Below are positions 19,222 to 28,700 of a DNA stretch of 60,113 nt, piece after piece. This DNA comes from a virus: IMG/VR virus record IMGVR_UViG_3300030105_001581, positions 1 through 60,113 of that record; one strand, written 5' to 3'. The translations under genes were made by a program, and so were the position numbers. Below the pieces are notes generated by a model that saw only the letters and a list, made by a program, of their open reading frames with translations, had not been told where the DNA came from and ran no database searches. Numbering within the stretch: position 1 is the stretch's first letter; the number at the start of each line of letters is the position of its first letter.

Positions 19222-20005
19222 ACTAAAAAAAGATAAGATTATAGAGAAACTTCGTATTGATAAGCATTACTATGGAGATTATGGTTCAAAATGGATGAGC
19301 AACTCAGACATAAAAAACCTCCAGCAGGACACCTTCAAACAATTTAAAGGTAGACCTGAAGATGGTGAGAACCTGGTGAAGGGGCGGTATTTTCATCAGA
19401 GCATTCTAGAGCCTGAACTTATAATTGACTTCCCAATATGGAAGGATACAGAGATCAGAGGCAAGGCTTATAAGGAGTACTTAGCAGAGCATGGTCTAGT
19501 GTATATGTTAAAAGAGTCTGAGGCTGAAGAGATTAAGGAGATGATCGTAAATTTCTTAAGTCGCAATGAGGAGTTAACAAAGTTAATAACACACAACAAT
19601 GCTGAATACGAAACCCCAATTGTTGGAGAAATATTCGGACATCCATTCAAGGCAAAGGCGGATATTATATCTGATGGTATAGTAATAGACTTAAAGACAA
19701 CCTCTGCAAACACAATACAAAAGTTTATCTATGATGGGCGCAACAAGTACTTCTACGATACTCAGGCTTTTATATACCAGACGTTGTTTCATAAGCCTAT
19801 GACTTTTGTGGCGGTGGATAAAAATAAAAGATACTATAATAATTCTAAGGAGTATTACTGGGAGATTTATGTATGCCCTGCATCAGAGGAAACTGTACTT
19901 CAGGGGAAACAAAAGGTAGAGATGGCTCTCCAGCTCTATGAAAAATACTATGGAGAGAACAAGATAGAGGATATAAAAAACGTAATATATAACTCTAAAT
20001 TTTAA
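19214..20005 (+). CDS. PD-(D/E)XK exonuclease (RecB/RecE-like), 263 aa
   Basis: 5'-3' exonuclease partner of the annealing protein. The catalytic core reads GHPFKAKADIISDGIVIDLK with Asp150, Asp159 and Lys161 as the likely metal and catalytic residues, followed by TTSANTIQKF and DTQAFIYQT (the Q-x3-Y motif typical of RecB-family nucleases). The N-terminal helical part with WMSNSDIKNLQQ and KGRYFHQSILEP (His) also matches phage RecE/Cas4-like exonucleases. The 8-base overlap with the annealase gene indicates stoichiometric expression. Confidence 0.8.
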   Translation: MAKLKKDKIIEKLRIDKHYYGDYGSKWMSNSDIKNLQQDTFKQFKGRPEDGENLVKGRYFHQSILEPELIIDFPIWKDTEIRGKAYKEYLAEHGLVYMLKESEAEEIKEMIVNFLSRNEELTKLITHNNAEYETPIVGEIFGHPFKAKADIISDGIVIDLKTTSANTIQKFIYDGRNKYFYDTQAFIYQTLFHKPMTFVAVDKNKRYYNNSKEYYWEIYVCPASEETVLQGKQKVEMALQLYEKYYGENKIEDIKNVIYNSKF

Positions 20006-20023
20006 TCAATTAAATCAATAACT

Positions 20024-20284
20024 ATGAGTGAAAATAAAGAATACATCCATAAAGAAGGTCGTGGAAGCCTATTTAAAAACAGCTATAAGAAAAAAGATAA
20101 TGATCCTGACTTCAAAGGTACAGGGACCACATTAGATGGTAAGCAAATTCAAATTGCAATGTGGAAAGGAGAGACCCAATCTGGTCAGCCAAAACTATCT
20201 CTCACATTTTCTCCACCTTATGTTAAGAAGGAAGAAAAACCAACATCCCCTGATGGGAAACAAGATGACGGCTTAGGCTTCTAA
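20024..20284 (+). CDS. Small recombination-associated protein, 86 aa
   Basis: The sequence GRGSLFKNSYKKK, DFKGTGTTLDGKQIQIAMWK and SGQPKLSLTFSPPYV forms a compact beta protein with an acidic tail ending DDGLGF. Small proteins of this sequence type often sit beside phage annealing proteins. The beta core plus acidic C-terminal tip recalls ssDNA-binding proteins, but an OB fold is my inference, not shown. It is last in the operon, 18 bases before a terminator. Confidence 0.55.
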   Translation: MSENKEYIHKEGRGSLFKNSYKKKDNDPDFKGTGTTLDGKQIQIAMWKGETQSGQPKLSLTFSPPYVKKEEKPTSPDGKQDDGLGF

Positions 20285-20302
20285 AACACTGGCACTTTAA
20301 AG

Positions 20303-20330
20303 AAGAGGAGGGTAGTCTTCCTCTTTTTTT
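20303..20330 (+). terminator. Rho-independent terminator
   Basis: AAGAGGA (20303-20309) pairs with TCCTCTT (20319-20325), 9-base loop, then a run of T to 20330. It ends the recombination operon before the AT-rich region upstream of the primase. Confidence 0.8.
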
Positions 20331-20339
20331 GTGTGCTAA

Positions 20340-20477
20340 ATGTTAAAAATTTTTTGACTTTTTCTATATATATATTTATTATTATTTATTTTTATGACTC
20401 AGTTTTCAAAAATAAAATCAACATTTTCAACACAACTCAGATAAACAAAGGGATTAGACCTAAATAATCAACATTTA
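20340..20477. promoter_or_regulatory. AT-rich control region upstream of the primase, two ATCAACAT sites
   Basis: Gene-free 138 bases, nearly all A/T in the first half (TATATATATATTTATT). ATCAACAT occurs at 20417-20424 and at 20467-20474, the latter directly before the primase ATG at 20478. ACTCAG occurs on both sides of the first copy. The same octamer clusters at 10.87-11.11 kb. It is either an operator for the primase gene or part of an origin with an unwinding element. Confidence 0.5.
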
Positions 20478-22907
20478 ATGAACACAAACCAAGAACATAT
20501 AGTCACAATCTTTAAGAATATTAAAGAAACCGACACACCTTTCTATAGAAAAGTGGAGTCAGTACTAGAAAGAATTAAAGAAGGGGCTTCAAAAGACTTA
20601 ATTCAAAAGATTAGATCTGAATCAAATAAGTCGGCTCGAAATGAACTTAAAAAAAAATTACCATCAATATGTTTTTCAGGAGAGTTTAATAAACGTAGTG
20701 ATATTTCATTAAAAAAACACTCAGGATTAATCACTTTAGATCTAGATGGGTATTCGAGACAAAAGCTGATGCTAGATGACAAGAAAAAATTTAGCAAAAA
20801 TAAGTATGTCTTTAGTGTATTTATATCACCTTCTGGAAAAGGTTTGAAGATTCTAATTAAAATTCCTCGGGACCCTAAGAATCATGTAGGCTACTTCAAT
20901 GCACTAAAGAATCATTTTAAGTCTGAGTTCTTTGATACTACCAGCAAGAACATTAGCAGGGTATGTTATGAGTCTTTTGATCCACTAATATATATTAACT
21001 CAAGCGCAGAGGTGTGGACAGAGATAGAAGAAACTCAATATAAAGAAATAATAAAAGGCGAAGGTATCAACACTATTCCTATTAACGAAGAGGATAAAAT
21101 AACCTCTAATCTAGTGAAGTGGCACACTAAAAGCTTCCCTATGGTGGATGGCATGCGCAATAATAATGCCTTTACATTAGCTATGGCTTTTAACGAGTAT
21201 GGGGTATCTGAGACAATGGCTACTATAGTATTAAGCAAGTATGCATCCTCTAGCTTTACAGTTAGCGAGATAAACAAAACTATTAAGAATGCCTACGGAC
21301 ATAGAGAAAAATACAACACAAAATATTTTGAGGACGAGGAGAAAGTAAACGATATACAACAAAGACTACGTCGAGGGGAATCTAAAAACGAAATACGTCA
21401 ACAATTATCTGATTCAATGTTGGATGATGATTTGATTGATTCAGTTATTGAAACCGCAGAAGAGAACAACTCCGTTAAGTTCTGGAATAAAAATAGTAAG
21501 GGAATAATAAAAATGTTACCCTTAATATTTAAAAAATTCCTGGAGGCTAATGGTTTTTATAAGTTCTGCCCCGAAAATCAAAGCACCTACCTATTTGTAA
21601 AGGTTACCAACAACCTTATCTCAAATACCTCAGAGAAGGAAATAAAAGATTTTATTCTTGGACACTTGATTGAGATGGATGACATGAGTATTTATAATTA
21701 CTTTGCCGATCAAACTAGGATATTTAAGGAGGAGTTCTTGACTCTTTTAGATACCATTGATATATACTTTATTGAGGATACGGTAGACACTAGCTATCTG
21801 TACTATCAAAACTGTGCTATTAAAATTACAAAGGATAAAGTAATTCCGATAGACTACCTGGAGCTAAATGGATTTGTTTGGAAAGCTCATATTATTCCAA
21901 GGGACTATAACAAGTGTGAGTTAAGTGACGGAGACTACAGGAAATTTACGGCTAATGTATGTGATAATGATTCAACAAGAATAAAGTCAATGGAGTCTAC
22001 TACTGGTTTCTTACTTCATGGATACAAAAACATTTCTTACTGTCCAGCAGTTATACTTAATGATGAAATTATCTCAGACCAAGCAAATGGTGGAACAGGA
22101 AAGGGAATATTCTTTCAGGCGATTAATGCAATTAAAAAGTTAGCTACCATAGACGGTAAGGCCTTTGCATTTGAGAAGTCTTTTCCTTATCAGACCGTAT
22201 CTGCAGATACTCAAATAATATTATTTGATGACGTCAAACAAGGCTTTCAATTTGAAAGACTCTTTAGTGTTGTAACAGAGGGATTAACTTTGGAAAAGAA
22301 AAATAAAGATGCTATAAAAATTCCTTTTAGTAAATCACCAAAAATAGCAATAACAACTAATCACATTATTAAGGGAACTGGTAACTCCTTTATCAGAAGG
22401 AAGTGGGAGCTTGAACTTACTCAGTACTATACTGAGGTGCAAACGCCCCTGGAAGAGTTTGGGAGATATCTTTTCGGAGGCTGGGATCAAGACGAGTGGT
22501 GTCAGTTTGATAACTATATGATCTACTGTCTTCAGCTTTACTTGAGCAAAGGTCTGATTAAATCAGTACTTAAAAATCAAAAGATAAAACTATTCCAAGC
22601 GGACACGGACGAGATATTTACTGAGTGGTGTGGACTCTTAGGTGATCAGCACAACCCTTTACTTAAAATTAACGAAAAGATTTACACCAACTATCTGTAC
22701 GGTGACTTTGTTACAATGAATCCTGATTACGGACAGTTTGGTAAACGTAAGCTCTCCAGGACTGAGTTCAACAAGTGGTTAAAATCTTATGCCATGTATA
22801 CTCAAGATGTTGAACCTATTTTTGATCGAGACTCCATAGGTAAATTTATAATAATAAAAACAAAGCCTACCAAGAAGGAAGCCGAACAACCAGAACTAGA
22901 ATTTTAA
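20478..22907 (+). CDS. Primase-SF3 helicase (BT4734/VirE N-terminus, D5-like C-terminus), 809 aa
   Basis: Replicative primase-helicase. Residues 1-190 resemble the BT4734/VirE-type N-terminal domain found in Bacteroidetes mobile elements (SGLITLDLDGY, FSVFISPSGKGLKILIKIP, SRVCYESFDP). Residues about 210-280 look like a primase C-terminal segment. The C-terminal half is a superfamily 3 helicase: Walker A GGTGKG at 538-543, Walker B QIILFDDV at 579-586, and a sensor segment KIAITTNHII followed by FIRRKWELEL. With no polymerase in the window it is the central replication protein. ATG lies 4 bases after an ATCAACAT site. Confidence 0.85.
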   Translation: MNTNQEHIVTIFKNIKETDTPFYRKVESVLERIKEGASKDLIQKIRSESNKSARNELKKKLPSICFSGEFNKRSDISLKKHSGLITLDLDGYSRQKLMLDDKKKFSKNKYVFSVFISPSGKGLKILIKIPRDPKNHVGYFNALKNHFKSEFFDTTSKNISRVCYESFDPLIYINSSAEVWTEIEETQYKEIIKGEGINTIPINEEDKITSNLVKWHTKSFPMVDGMRNNNAFTLAMAFNEYGVSETMATIVLSKYASSSFTVSEINKTIKNAYGHREKYNTKYFEDEEKVNDIQQRLRRGESKNEIRQQLSDSMLDDDLIDSVIETAEENNSVKFWNKNSKGIIKMLPLIFKKFLEANGFYKFCPENQSTYLFVKVTNNLISNTSEKEIKDFILGHLIEMDDMSIYNYFADQTRIFKEEFLTLLDTIDIYFIEDTVDTSYLYYQNCAIKITKDKVIPIDYLELNGFVWKAHIIPRDYNKCELSDGDYRKFTANVCDNDSTRIKSMESTTGFLLHGYKNISYCPAVILNDEIISDQANGGTGKGIFFQAINAIKKLATIDGKAFAFEKSFPYQTVSADTQIILFDDVKQGFQFERLFSVVTEGLTLEKKNKDAIKIPFSKSPKIAITTNHIIKGTGNSFIRRKWELELTQYYTEVQTPLEEFGRYLFGGWDQDEWCQFDNYMIYCLQLYLSKGLIKSVLKNQKIKLFQADTDEIFTEWCGLLGDQHNPLLKINEKIYTNYLYGDFVTMNPDYGQFGKRKLSRTEFNKWLKSYAMYTQDVEPIFDRDSIGKFIIIKTKPTKKEAEQPELEF

Positions 22908-22909
22908 TT

Positions 22910-24136
22910 ATGGAATTTAGAGATTATCAAAAAGAAATAATTGACAAAGGTATGGACGTGTTGGGTGAGCATGGCTTTGTGTATCTAGCCATGGAGGTTA
23001 GAACTGGAAAGACTCTTACCAGCATGGGTATAGCTGAAGGCATGCAGATAAAGAGTATGCTTTTTATTACGAAGAAGAAGGCTATAAGCTCTATCGAAAG
23101 TGACTATAAAATGTATGGTCCCTCGTTTGACATACAAGTAATCAACTATGAGAGCCTACACAAAATAAAAGGAACCTTCGATATAATTGTTCTTGACGAG
23201 GCTCATAATATGAGATCTTTCCCTAAGCCTAGCAAAAGATCTAAGCAAGTAAAGACGCTAATTCAAAAAAATGATCCGCTTGTTATCCTTCTCTCTGGAA
23301 CTCCAACTCCTGAGTCATATAGTGAGATCTATCATCAAGTTTATGCTATCCCAGGGAATCCATTTAAAAAATACAAAAACTTCTATAGGTTTTGCGATGA
23401 TCATGTCAATGTTACTCAACGACCTATCAATGGTATAAACATAAAAGACTACCGCAAGGGAAAGGCAACCATCATGGATGCCATGCAGCCATACTTCATT
23501 AGCTTTTCTCAAAAGGAAGCAGGATTTAAGGTTGAAACTACCGAGAATATTATGCACGTTAAAATGAGCAACATCACTCACAATATTGCTAGACAACTTA
23601 AAAAGAACTTAGTAGTTGAAGGAAAGCAAGAGGTCATACTTGCAGATAGTCCCGTAAAGCTTATGGGTAAGCTCCATCAGATTTATTCCGGGACTGTAAA
23701 GTTTGAGAGTGGAGCTTCGCAAATATTAGACTTCACCAAGGCTGAGTTTATAAAGGACCAATTTAAGGGTAAAAAAATAGGCATCTTCTATAAGTTTAAA
23801 GAAGAGTTGAATGCTTTAAAGGAAGTTTTCCAGGACAATTTAACTGCCGACCTTAAAGAATTTGTTAACACTGGCAAAAACATTGCCCTTCAGATAGTTA
23901 GCGGAAGAGAGGGCATAAGTTTACGTCAAGCTGAGTGTTTAGTTTATTACAATATTGACTTCAGTGCTACTAGTTATTGGCAGTCACGAGATAGGATGAC
24001 CACCAAAGAGCGACTAAAGAATGACGTGTACTGGATCTTCTCACAAGGGGGTATTGAAGACGATATCTACAAGGCAGTTATTAACAAGAAGGACTACACC
24101 CTTAATCACTTCAAAAAAGATTTACTAAATTTATAA
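22910..24136 (+). CDS. SNF2-like superfamily 2 helicase, 408 aa
   Basis: DNA-dependent ATPase. Motif I is EVRTGKT (Lys34), motif Ia LFITKKKAI, motif II DEAH at 96-99, motif III SGTPTPES at 129-136, and the second RecA domain ends with SGREGISLRQA, VYYNIDFSATSYWQSRDR (motif VI, arginine fingers) and a short tail. Overall it is a compact phage version of SNF2-type enzymes, often used to remodel forks or branched DNA. It follows the primase by 2 bases, so the two are co-expressed. Confidence 0.85.
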   Translation: MEFRDYQKEIIDKGMDVLGEHGFVYLAMEVRTGKTLTSMGIAEGMQIKSMLFITKKKAISSIESDYKMYGPSFDIQVINYESLHKIKGTFDIIVLDEAHNMRSFPKPSKRSKQVKTLIQKNDPLVILLSGTPTPESYSEIYHQVYAIPGNPFKKYKNFYRFCDDHVNVTQRPINGINIKDYRKGKATIMDAMQPYFISFSQKEAGFKVETTENIMHVKMSNITHNIARQLKKNLVVEGKQEVILADSPVKLMGKLHQIYSGTVKFESGASQILDFTKAEFIKDQFKGKKIGIFYKFKEELNALKEVFQDNLTADLKEFVNTGKNIALQIVSGREGISLRQAECLVYYNIDFSATSYWQSRDRMTTKERLKNDVYWIFSQGGIEDDIYKAVINKKDYTLNHFKKDLLNL

Positions 24137-24144
24137 TTAATACT

Positions 24145-24561
24145 ATGAAAACACAAAAAGAACAATCAGAATACGTAGAAACTCTTAAGACCATGGAGGA
24201 ATCCGAAATAAAGGAGTTTATTAGGGAACGCCTAACTAAAGATGGAGAAAGATTAAGGTTTGAAATGAGTGGGTACGACAGTTCTGATATTCCAAATTCA
24301 TTGTACAAAAAGGGAAGCTGTACATTACATAATCAAAAAATACTAAATGTTTTCGCATATTTAGGTCTATACGATTACACTAATTTTTTATTTTTAGATT
24401 TTTACAAAGGAGGTAGTCGTCTTTACTTTAAATATTGGCGTGATGATGAATTGTTTATTGATTCTGATTTTACAAATGGGGCTACAACCACACAAATTAT
24501 TTATGAGATTTTTAAATTAACCATTTTGTCCAACAGGTTGACGAGAAGAAGAGAATGGTAA
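24145..24561 (+). CDS. Hypothetical protein, 138 aa
   Basis: Starts MKTQKEQSEYVETLKTMEES. N-terminal acidic helix, then an aromatic beta part (FAYLGLYDYTNFLFLDFYKG, RLYFKYWRDDELFIDSDF) and a basic C-terminus ending RRREW. No motif recognised. Overlaps the next gene by 7 bases. Its place between two DNA enzymes suggests a DNA role. Confidence 0.5.
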   Translation: MKTQKEQSEYVETLKTMEESEIKEFIRERLTKDGERLRFEMSGYDSSDIPNSLYKKGSCTLHNQKILNVFAYLGLYDYTNFLFLDFYKGGSRLYFKYWRDDELFIDSDFTNGATTTQIIYEIFKLTILSNRLTRRREW

Positions 24562-24734
24562 ACAAAGAAAGCATGATAGATTTTAGCAAGTGGCCTTTTA
24601 AAAAAGGAAGTTACGAGTACTACTTTGATATGTTTTTTGATATTCCAGAGGGCATTCATGAATACTCAGATAAAGAAGCGCATAAATATGCAATAAAACG
24701 CATCGAATATGACCGAGCAACAAGTACAATCTAA
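24555..24734 (+). CDS. Small hypothetical protein, 59 aa
   Basis: ATG at 24555 overlaps the preceding stop; 59 residues starting MVNKESMIDFSKWPFKKGSY and continuing with acidic aromatic EYYFDMFFDIPEGIHEYSDK. The last 26 bases overlap the nuclease gene. Tiling and coupling are the main support. Function unknown. Confidence 0.45.
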   Translation: MVNKESMIDFSKWPFKKGSYEYYFDMFFDIPEGIHEYSDKEAHKYAIKRIEYDRATSTI

Positions 24735-24951
24735 AAAGATTAAAGAATTAGAGTCCGAGGGATATTATGTACTAAAGCTTATCAAGACAAACAAGAATGG
24801 TATACCTGACTTGTTAGCGTTGCATCCTGATAGGGATATATTATTTTTAGAAGTGAAGACACGCAAGGGTCGAGTGTCTAAGCTCCAGGAGTATAGGATT
24901 AAAGAATTAAGAGAACATGGATTTAAAGCAGACATTTACCGAGGCACTTAA
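24709..24951 (+). CDS. VRR-NUC domain nuclease, 80 aa
   Basis: Stand-alone VRR-NUC nuclease, a family of the PD-(D/E)XK fold associated with Holliday-junction and flap cleavage. The core is NGIPDLLAL with Asp34, ILFLEVKT with Glu48 and Lys50, and KGRVSKLQEYRI with Gln60, in the correct order and spacing. At 80 residues it is the minimal domain with no extra part. It overlaps the neighbouring genes on both sides and completes the DNA module of helicases, annealase and exonuclease. Confidence 0.85.
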   Translation: MTEQQVQSKKIKELESEGYYVLKLIKTNKNGIPDLLALHPDRDILFLEVKTRKGRVSKLQEYRIKELREHGFKADIYRGT

Positions 24952-25252
24952 AGAAACTGAAGATGGTTTCTTATACACCTTCGACAGTAATTTTGTTTTA
25001 GACTTAATGAATTTAGATTTGTTTAAGTCTGTGCAGATTGTTATGCAAATTGAAAAGTTTGTAGACAATGCATATGTTACTGCACCAGATGAAACTTTTG
25101 AGATCTGCGGCGTAACCAAGGGAGAAAATCCTTTTTATTACTTGCTGTACATAGATAACACTAATCACATGATCTTTGAATTTTTAGAACAAATAGACTC
25201 AGACACCTATCTAGACTACTATAACAAAAATATGGTAATTGGTAAAGCTTAA
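24917..25252 (+). CDS. Hypothetical acidic protein, 111 aa
   Basis: Starts MDLKQTFTEALKETEDGFLY, 35 bases inside the nuclease gene. Acidic, with beta-like and hydrophobic parts (FDSNFVLDLMNLDLF, FYYLLYIDNTNHMIFEFLEQ). No signature. Overlaps the next gene by 14 bases, so translated as a chain. Function unknown. Confidence 0.5.
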   Translation: MDLKQTFTEALKETEDGFLYTFDSNFVLDLMNLDLFKSVQIVMQIEKFVDNAYVTAPDETFEICGVTKGENPFYYLLYIDNTNHMIFEFLEQIDSDTYLDYYNKNMVIGKA

Positions 25253-25472
25253 TGAAAAAATTTATAACTTAGAAGGCATGAAACTTAATGTCTCTCCCGT
25301 TGAGAAAAAAAGAATACAGAACATTAATTTTGTTATGGCTGATCTTCACACCTCATTAAACAACATTTACGAATTACTTATGGATAAAGAATATGCTCCG
25401 CTACGAGGTGAAGTTAATTTGTTGTCCAAAAAACTTAAGAACGTAAGTGAATCAGTAACAGATGAAATTTAA
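25239..25472 (+). CDS. Small helical protein, 77 aa
   Basis: Starts MVKLNEKIYNLEGMKLNVSP. Helical with heptad-like spacing (INFVMADLHTSLNNIYELLM, LLSKKLKNVSESV), so probably oligomeric. Overlaps both neighbours. No family recognised. Confidence 0.5.
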   Translation: MVKLNEKIYNLEGMKLNVSPVEKKRIQNINFVMADLHTSLNNIYELLMDKEYAPLRGEVNLLSKKLKNVSESVTDEI

Positions 25473-25548
25473 TCCAGACTGGGAATATATTGTAGCAGTA
25501 ATGTTCATGATTAGTATCATGTATCTTATATACCTTGTTATGCCCTAA
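25462..25548 (+). CDS. Single-TM micropeptide, 28 aa
   Basis: ATG at 25462 overlaps the preceding gene. The opening MKFNPDWEYIVAVMFMIS is followed by IMYLIYLVMP: a short polar head and one membrane helix. Last rightward gene; its stop lies inside the convergent gene at 25538-25711. Small one-TM peptides at operon ends are common in this phage type, function unknown. Confidence 0.45.
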   Translation: MKFNPDWEYIVAVMFMISIMYLIYLVMP

Positions 25549-25711
25549 TCTTTCTACGTCTTCTTCGCTGAGTTAATAGGCTAGGAGGCTTAGCCTTAGG
25601 ATGTATGCGCTTAGGCAATGTCCCAGAGACAGTCTCCTTCTCCCACTTCGCCGCTATCTCCGGTAGGTTCTTATGCATGTATGCTCGCTGTGCTTGACTT
25701 CTAAAGGGCAT
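25538..25711 (-). CDS. Small conserved phage protein MPF-SQAQR-YM, 57 aa
   Basis: ATG at 25711. The start MPFRSQAQRAYMHKNLPEIA followed by AKWEKET is a signature I know from many phages (MPF-SKAQRRYMYANHPEIAKRWEKHTP). The C-terminus is very basic (RRRRRKIRA). It sits 11 bases downstream of the ejection protein gene and ends the leftward late operon, overlapping the last rightward gene by 11 bases. It is likely virion- or packaging-related; function not established. Confidence 0.65.
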   Translation of the reverse strand: MPFRSQAQRAYMHKNLPEIAAKWEKETVSGTLPKRIHPKAKPPSLLTQRRRRRKIRA

Positions 25712-25722
25712 ATTTAATTATT

Positions 25723-28700
25723 TTAATCATCTCTTCCGAATCCTTTTGATTTCTTTTTTCTTCCTGAACTTTTTCTTCTTCCAAAACCTCCCGACGTTTT
25801 CTTAGATTTAGGAGTGTAATTATAAAGCTCATCTTTCTGTTCTTGCTTTATTTTTCTTTGAGCTTTTTTAATTTCCTTTAAAGCTTTTCTTTCGTCATAG
25901 CCTTCTGATTCAGATCCATAAGTTCTTTCCCATAAATCAAGATCATATCTTTTCATGTCAGATTCGCTATCATATCCCTGGAGCATTTCTTTTTTAACTT
26001 TTCTTTTATCTTTTGATTGTTTCTTTGCTCTACTTAAATCTCCATATAGCTGATCTAAAACAATTTTTCTAATGTCTTTATATACAGGAACAAAGCCTAG
26101 GTTACCTAGTAGCTCTAGAGGTAATCGAACATAGTTCTCCATCTGTTGTCTTTCACGAGCTGATTCTGACTTTTTCTCTCCTTCAGTTAAAGCCTGGATC
26201 AACAAGTCAGACGTTCCAAGTATAGGTCCGTAAGGACCTGCTAATCTCTTAAGCAATGCACCTAAGTCAGTTCCTTTTCCTGACTCACTTTTAGGGATAA
26301 TAGTATACTGTAAAGCATCCTTGTATGGGTCATAATCTCCGTCTCTCAGAAACTCTAGCTGTGATTCATTAAACTCTTCAACACCTAAATTTATTATACT
26401 TTTAGTCGCATTACCAAAGTCTCTGCCAAAAAGCAAGGACGTAAAACTAGAAGCAAAAGCTTGACCTAACATTTTTTCTGGTGACTTCATACCGTCTTCA
26501 TCAGGAGTCAGATTAAAGTCATCATCATCATCATCAAACAATGATGTCATTCCTTCTGCTAACATTTGTCCTATCAAGGTGTAAAGAACCATCCTTGAAG
26601 TAACTCCTCCAATCAAAGCTGCACCTTGAGTCTTCGTCAACTCTCCCTTTCCTATTAAACTCATTACTCCTGTTCTCGCAGTTATATATTCAAATATTAA
26701 AAAACGAGTCATGAAATTATTAAAAGTATTAAAAGCTTTTAAAGCAAGACTTTGATTCGGTTTTGATGTTCCCTTCAGCATGCCCATAAATGCATTATCC
26801 GTTGCCCCTGCCATTACCGATCTTCTGTCTGCTAAATCTTTAGCTTCAGCCAAGAAATCTTTATTGGCTTCCATGTATGTCTGATCATTATCAGCTATCT
26901 TATCAAAATCAGGCTTTTTTCCTGCTAATTCTTTAAACCTATTTTCAAAAGCTCCAAACCACAGAGGCCTCATCACAGCTTTGTCAGGAGTAGATATAAG
27001 ATAATCGGCAGTAGTCTCCACACCTTTAACCCATTTTTGCCCACTTTTATCCCATACTTTCAACAAGAAATTTTCTGTTTTACTCACGGCCTTACCTCCG
27101 GTAGCTCCTGTGCGTTGACTTATAATAGAGGTGTCTATATACCTAGTATTTAAACCTTCTCCAAACAATCTAGTAGTTTGCTTACTGCTTAAATTATTTA
27201 AAATGCTTGCGCCTTGATCAGATATAACGCCGCTTAGCTTTGCTCCAGCTATGAATCCATTAGGATCGACCAATAGTGCAAAACTTATATTTGACGCAGA
27301 CTCTGCCACAAACCTTCCTCCACCTGCAAGTATAGATCGATAACCTGTTTTTTGTAAATAGTTTAAAATTGCATCAGCTATTGAACTTTCACCAAAACTA
27401 TTTATAAGTAAATTTTCTACTGCTTCATTATAAGCCGATTCAATTGCATTTAATATGTCTCTTTGTTTTGAAGGCATCCTATTATCAGGACCAGATTCCT
27501 TTAAATTTTTTCTAGCTTGATTTAATGTTTTTCTTCCTGTTCTTATAGGTTCTGTTAAATGATAATCCATTAGCACATACTTAGAACCTCTAGATGCAGA
27601 TGCATATACGTCAAAGTTTAATGCACTTACGTCTCCAGTTCTTTCTATTAAAGATTTGGCTTTTGTCGAAGGCATCAACGCATTGTTATACGCATCGATA
27701 ATAGACGCGTCACCCATAACAGAGCTAGCCTTGCTATCTGGGAGGACGTTTAAATGAACATAATTATTTAATGGATTAAACTCAACACCTCTAATTATTG
27801 TAGCTGTATAAGCAGCTTTCTCTGCGTTGTCTCTGTTTATTTTGTAGATAGCATCTATAGATTCTTTTTCGGCTTTATTAAATGATTCGTATAGACCATC
27901 AAGATTAAAGTTTCCTGATGTGCTAATTCCTATTAAGATATCTCCTGGTTTATCCGTATAAGTGCTTAATATTTCTTGAAGCATGTCCGCTTCTTGATCT
28001 CCGTATCTGGTATTGCCTTCATCTATAGCGGCAATTGTTGATTTTAAAAATCCTACCACTGAGTTAACCTGAGGATTACCAGGGTTACTTCTAAATTCAT
28101 TTTCAATCATATAAACCATCTGTTTATATGTAGACATTAAAAATTTATTAGAATCACTTCCTAATGATTTAAATACTTTATTTGATGCTTTCTCTATAGC
28201 GTTCTCCACAACTTTAAAATCAAACGTAAATGAAGCTAAAGCCTCTGCTGCTTGACCAAACAACGAATCAAAAATTGTTTTAGTCTTAAAATCACCAAAC
28301 ACGTTGTCAATATAAAACAATGGATTACGCCGTATCAATTCCTGTAATCCACCCTTTCTAGTGGAGTTTCTTTTTATAATCGATTTTATCCTAGAGTACA
28401 TACCACTAAACTTTAAAGGCTTAGCTTGTTGTATAGCATCCGATAGAGATTTACCAAAATTTATAGAGTTTAATTTTTCAGAATTAATCTGAGTTAAATG
28501 AGGGAGGTATCCATTATTAATATTATCAATTAAACGTAAAACATTTTCTAGCTCTTGAACTGATAATGTTTCTATTGCTGGAGAGTTAATTAATTCTTCA
28601 AATTTATTTGCTAAATTCTGCTCATCTCTACTGGGTAATTGAGATATTTTTAAAGCCTCAGAACTTTTTATTGCTTTAACTAATTTTTTTCTATCAACCT

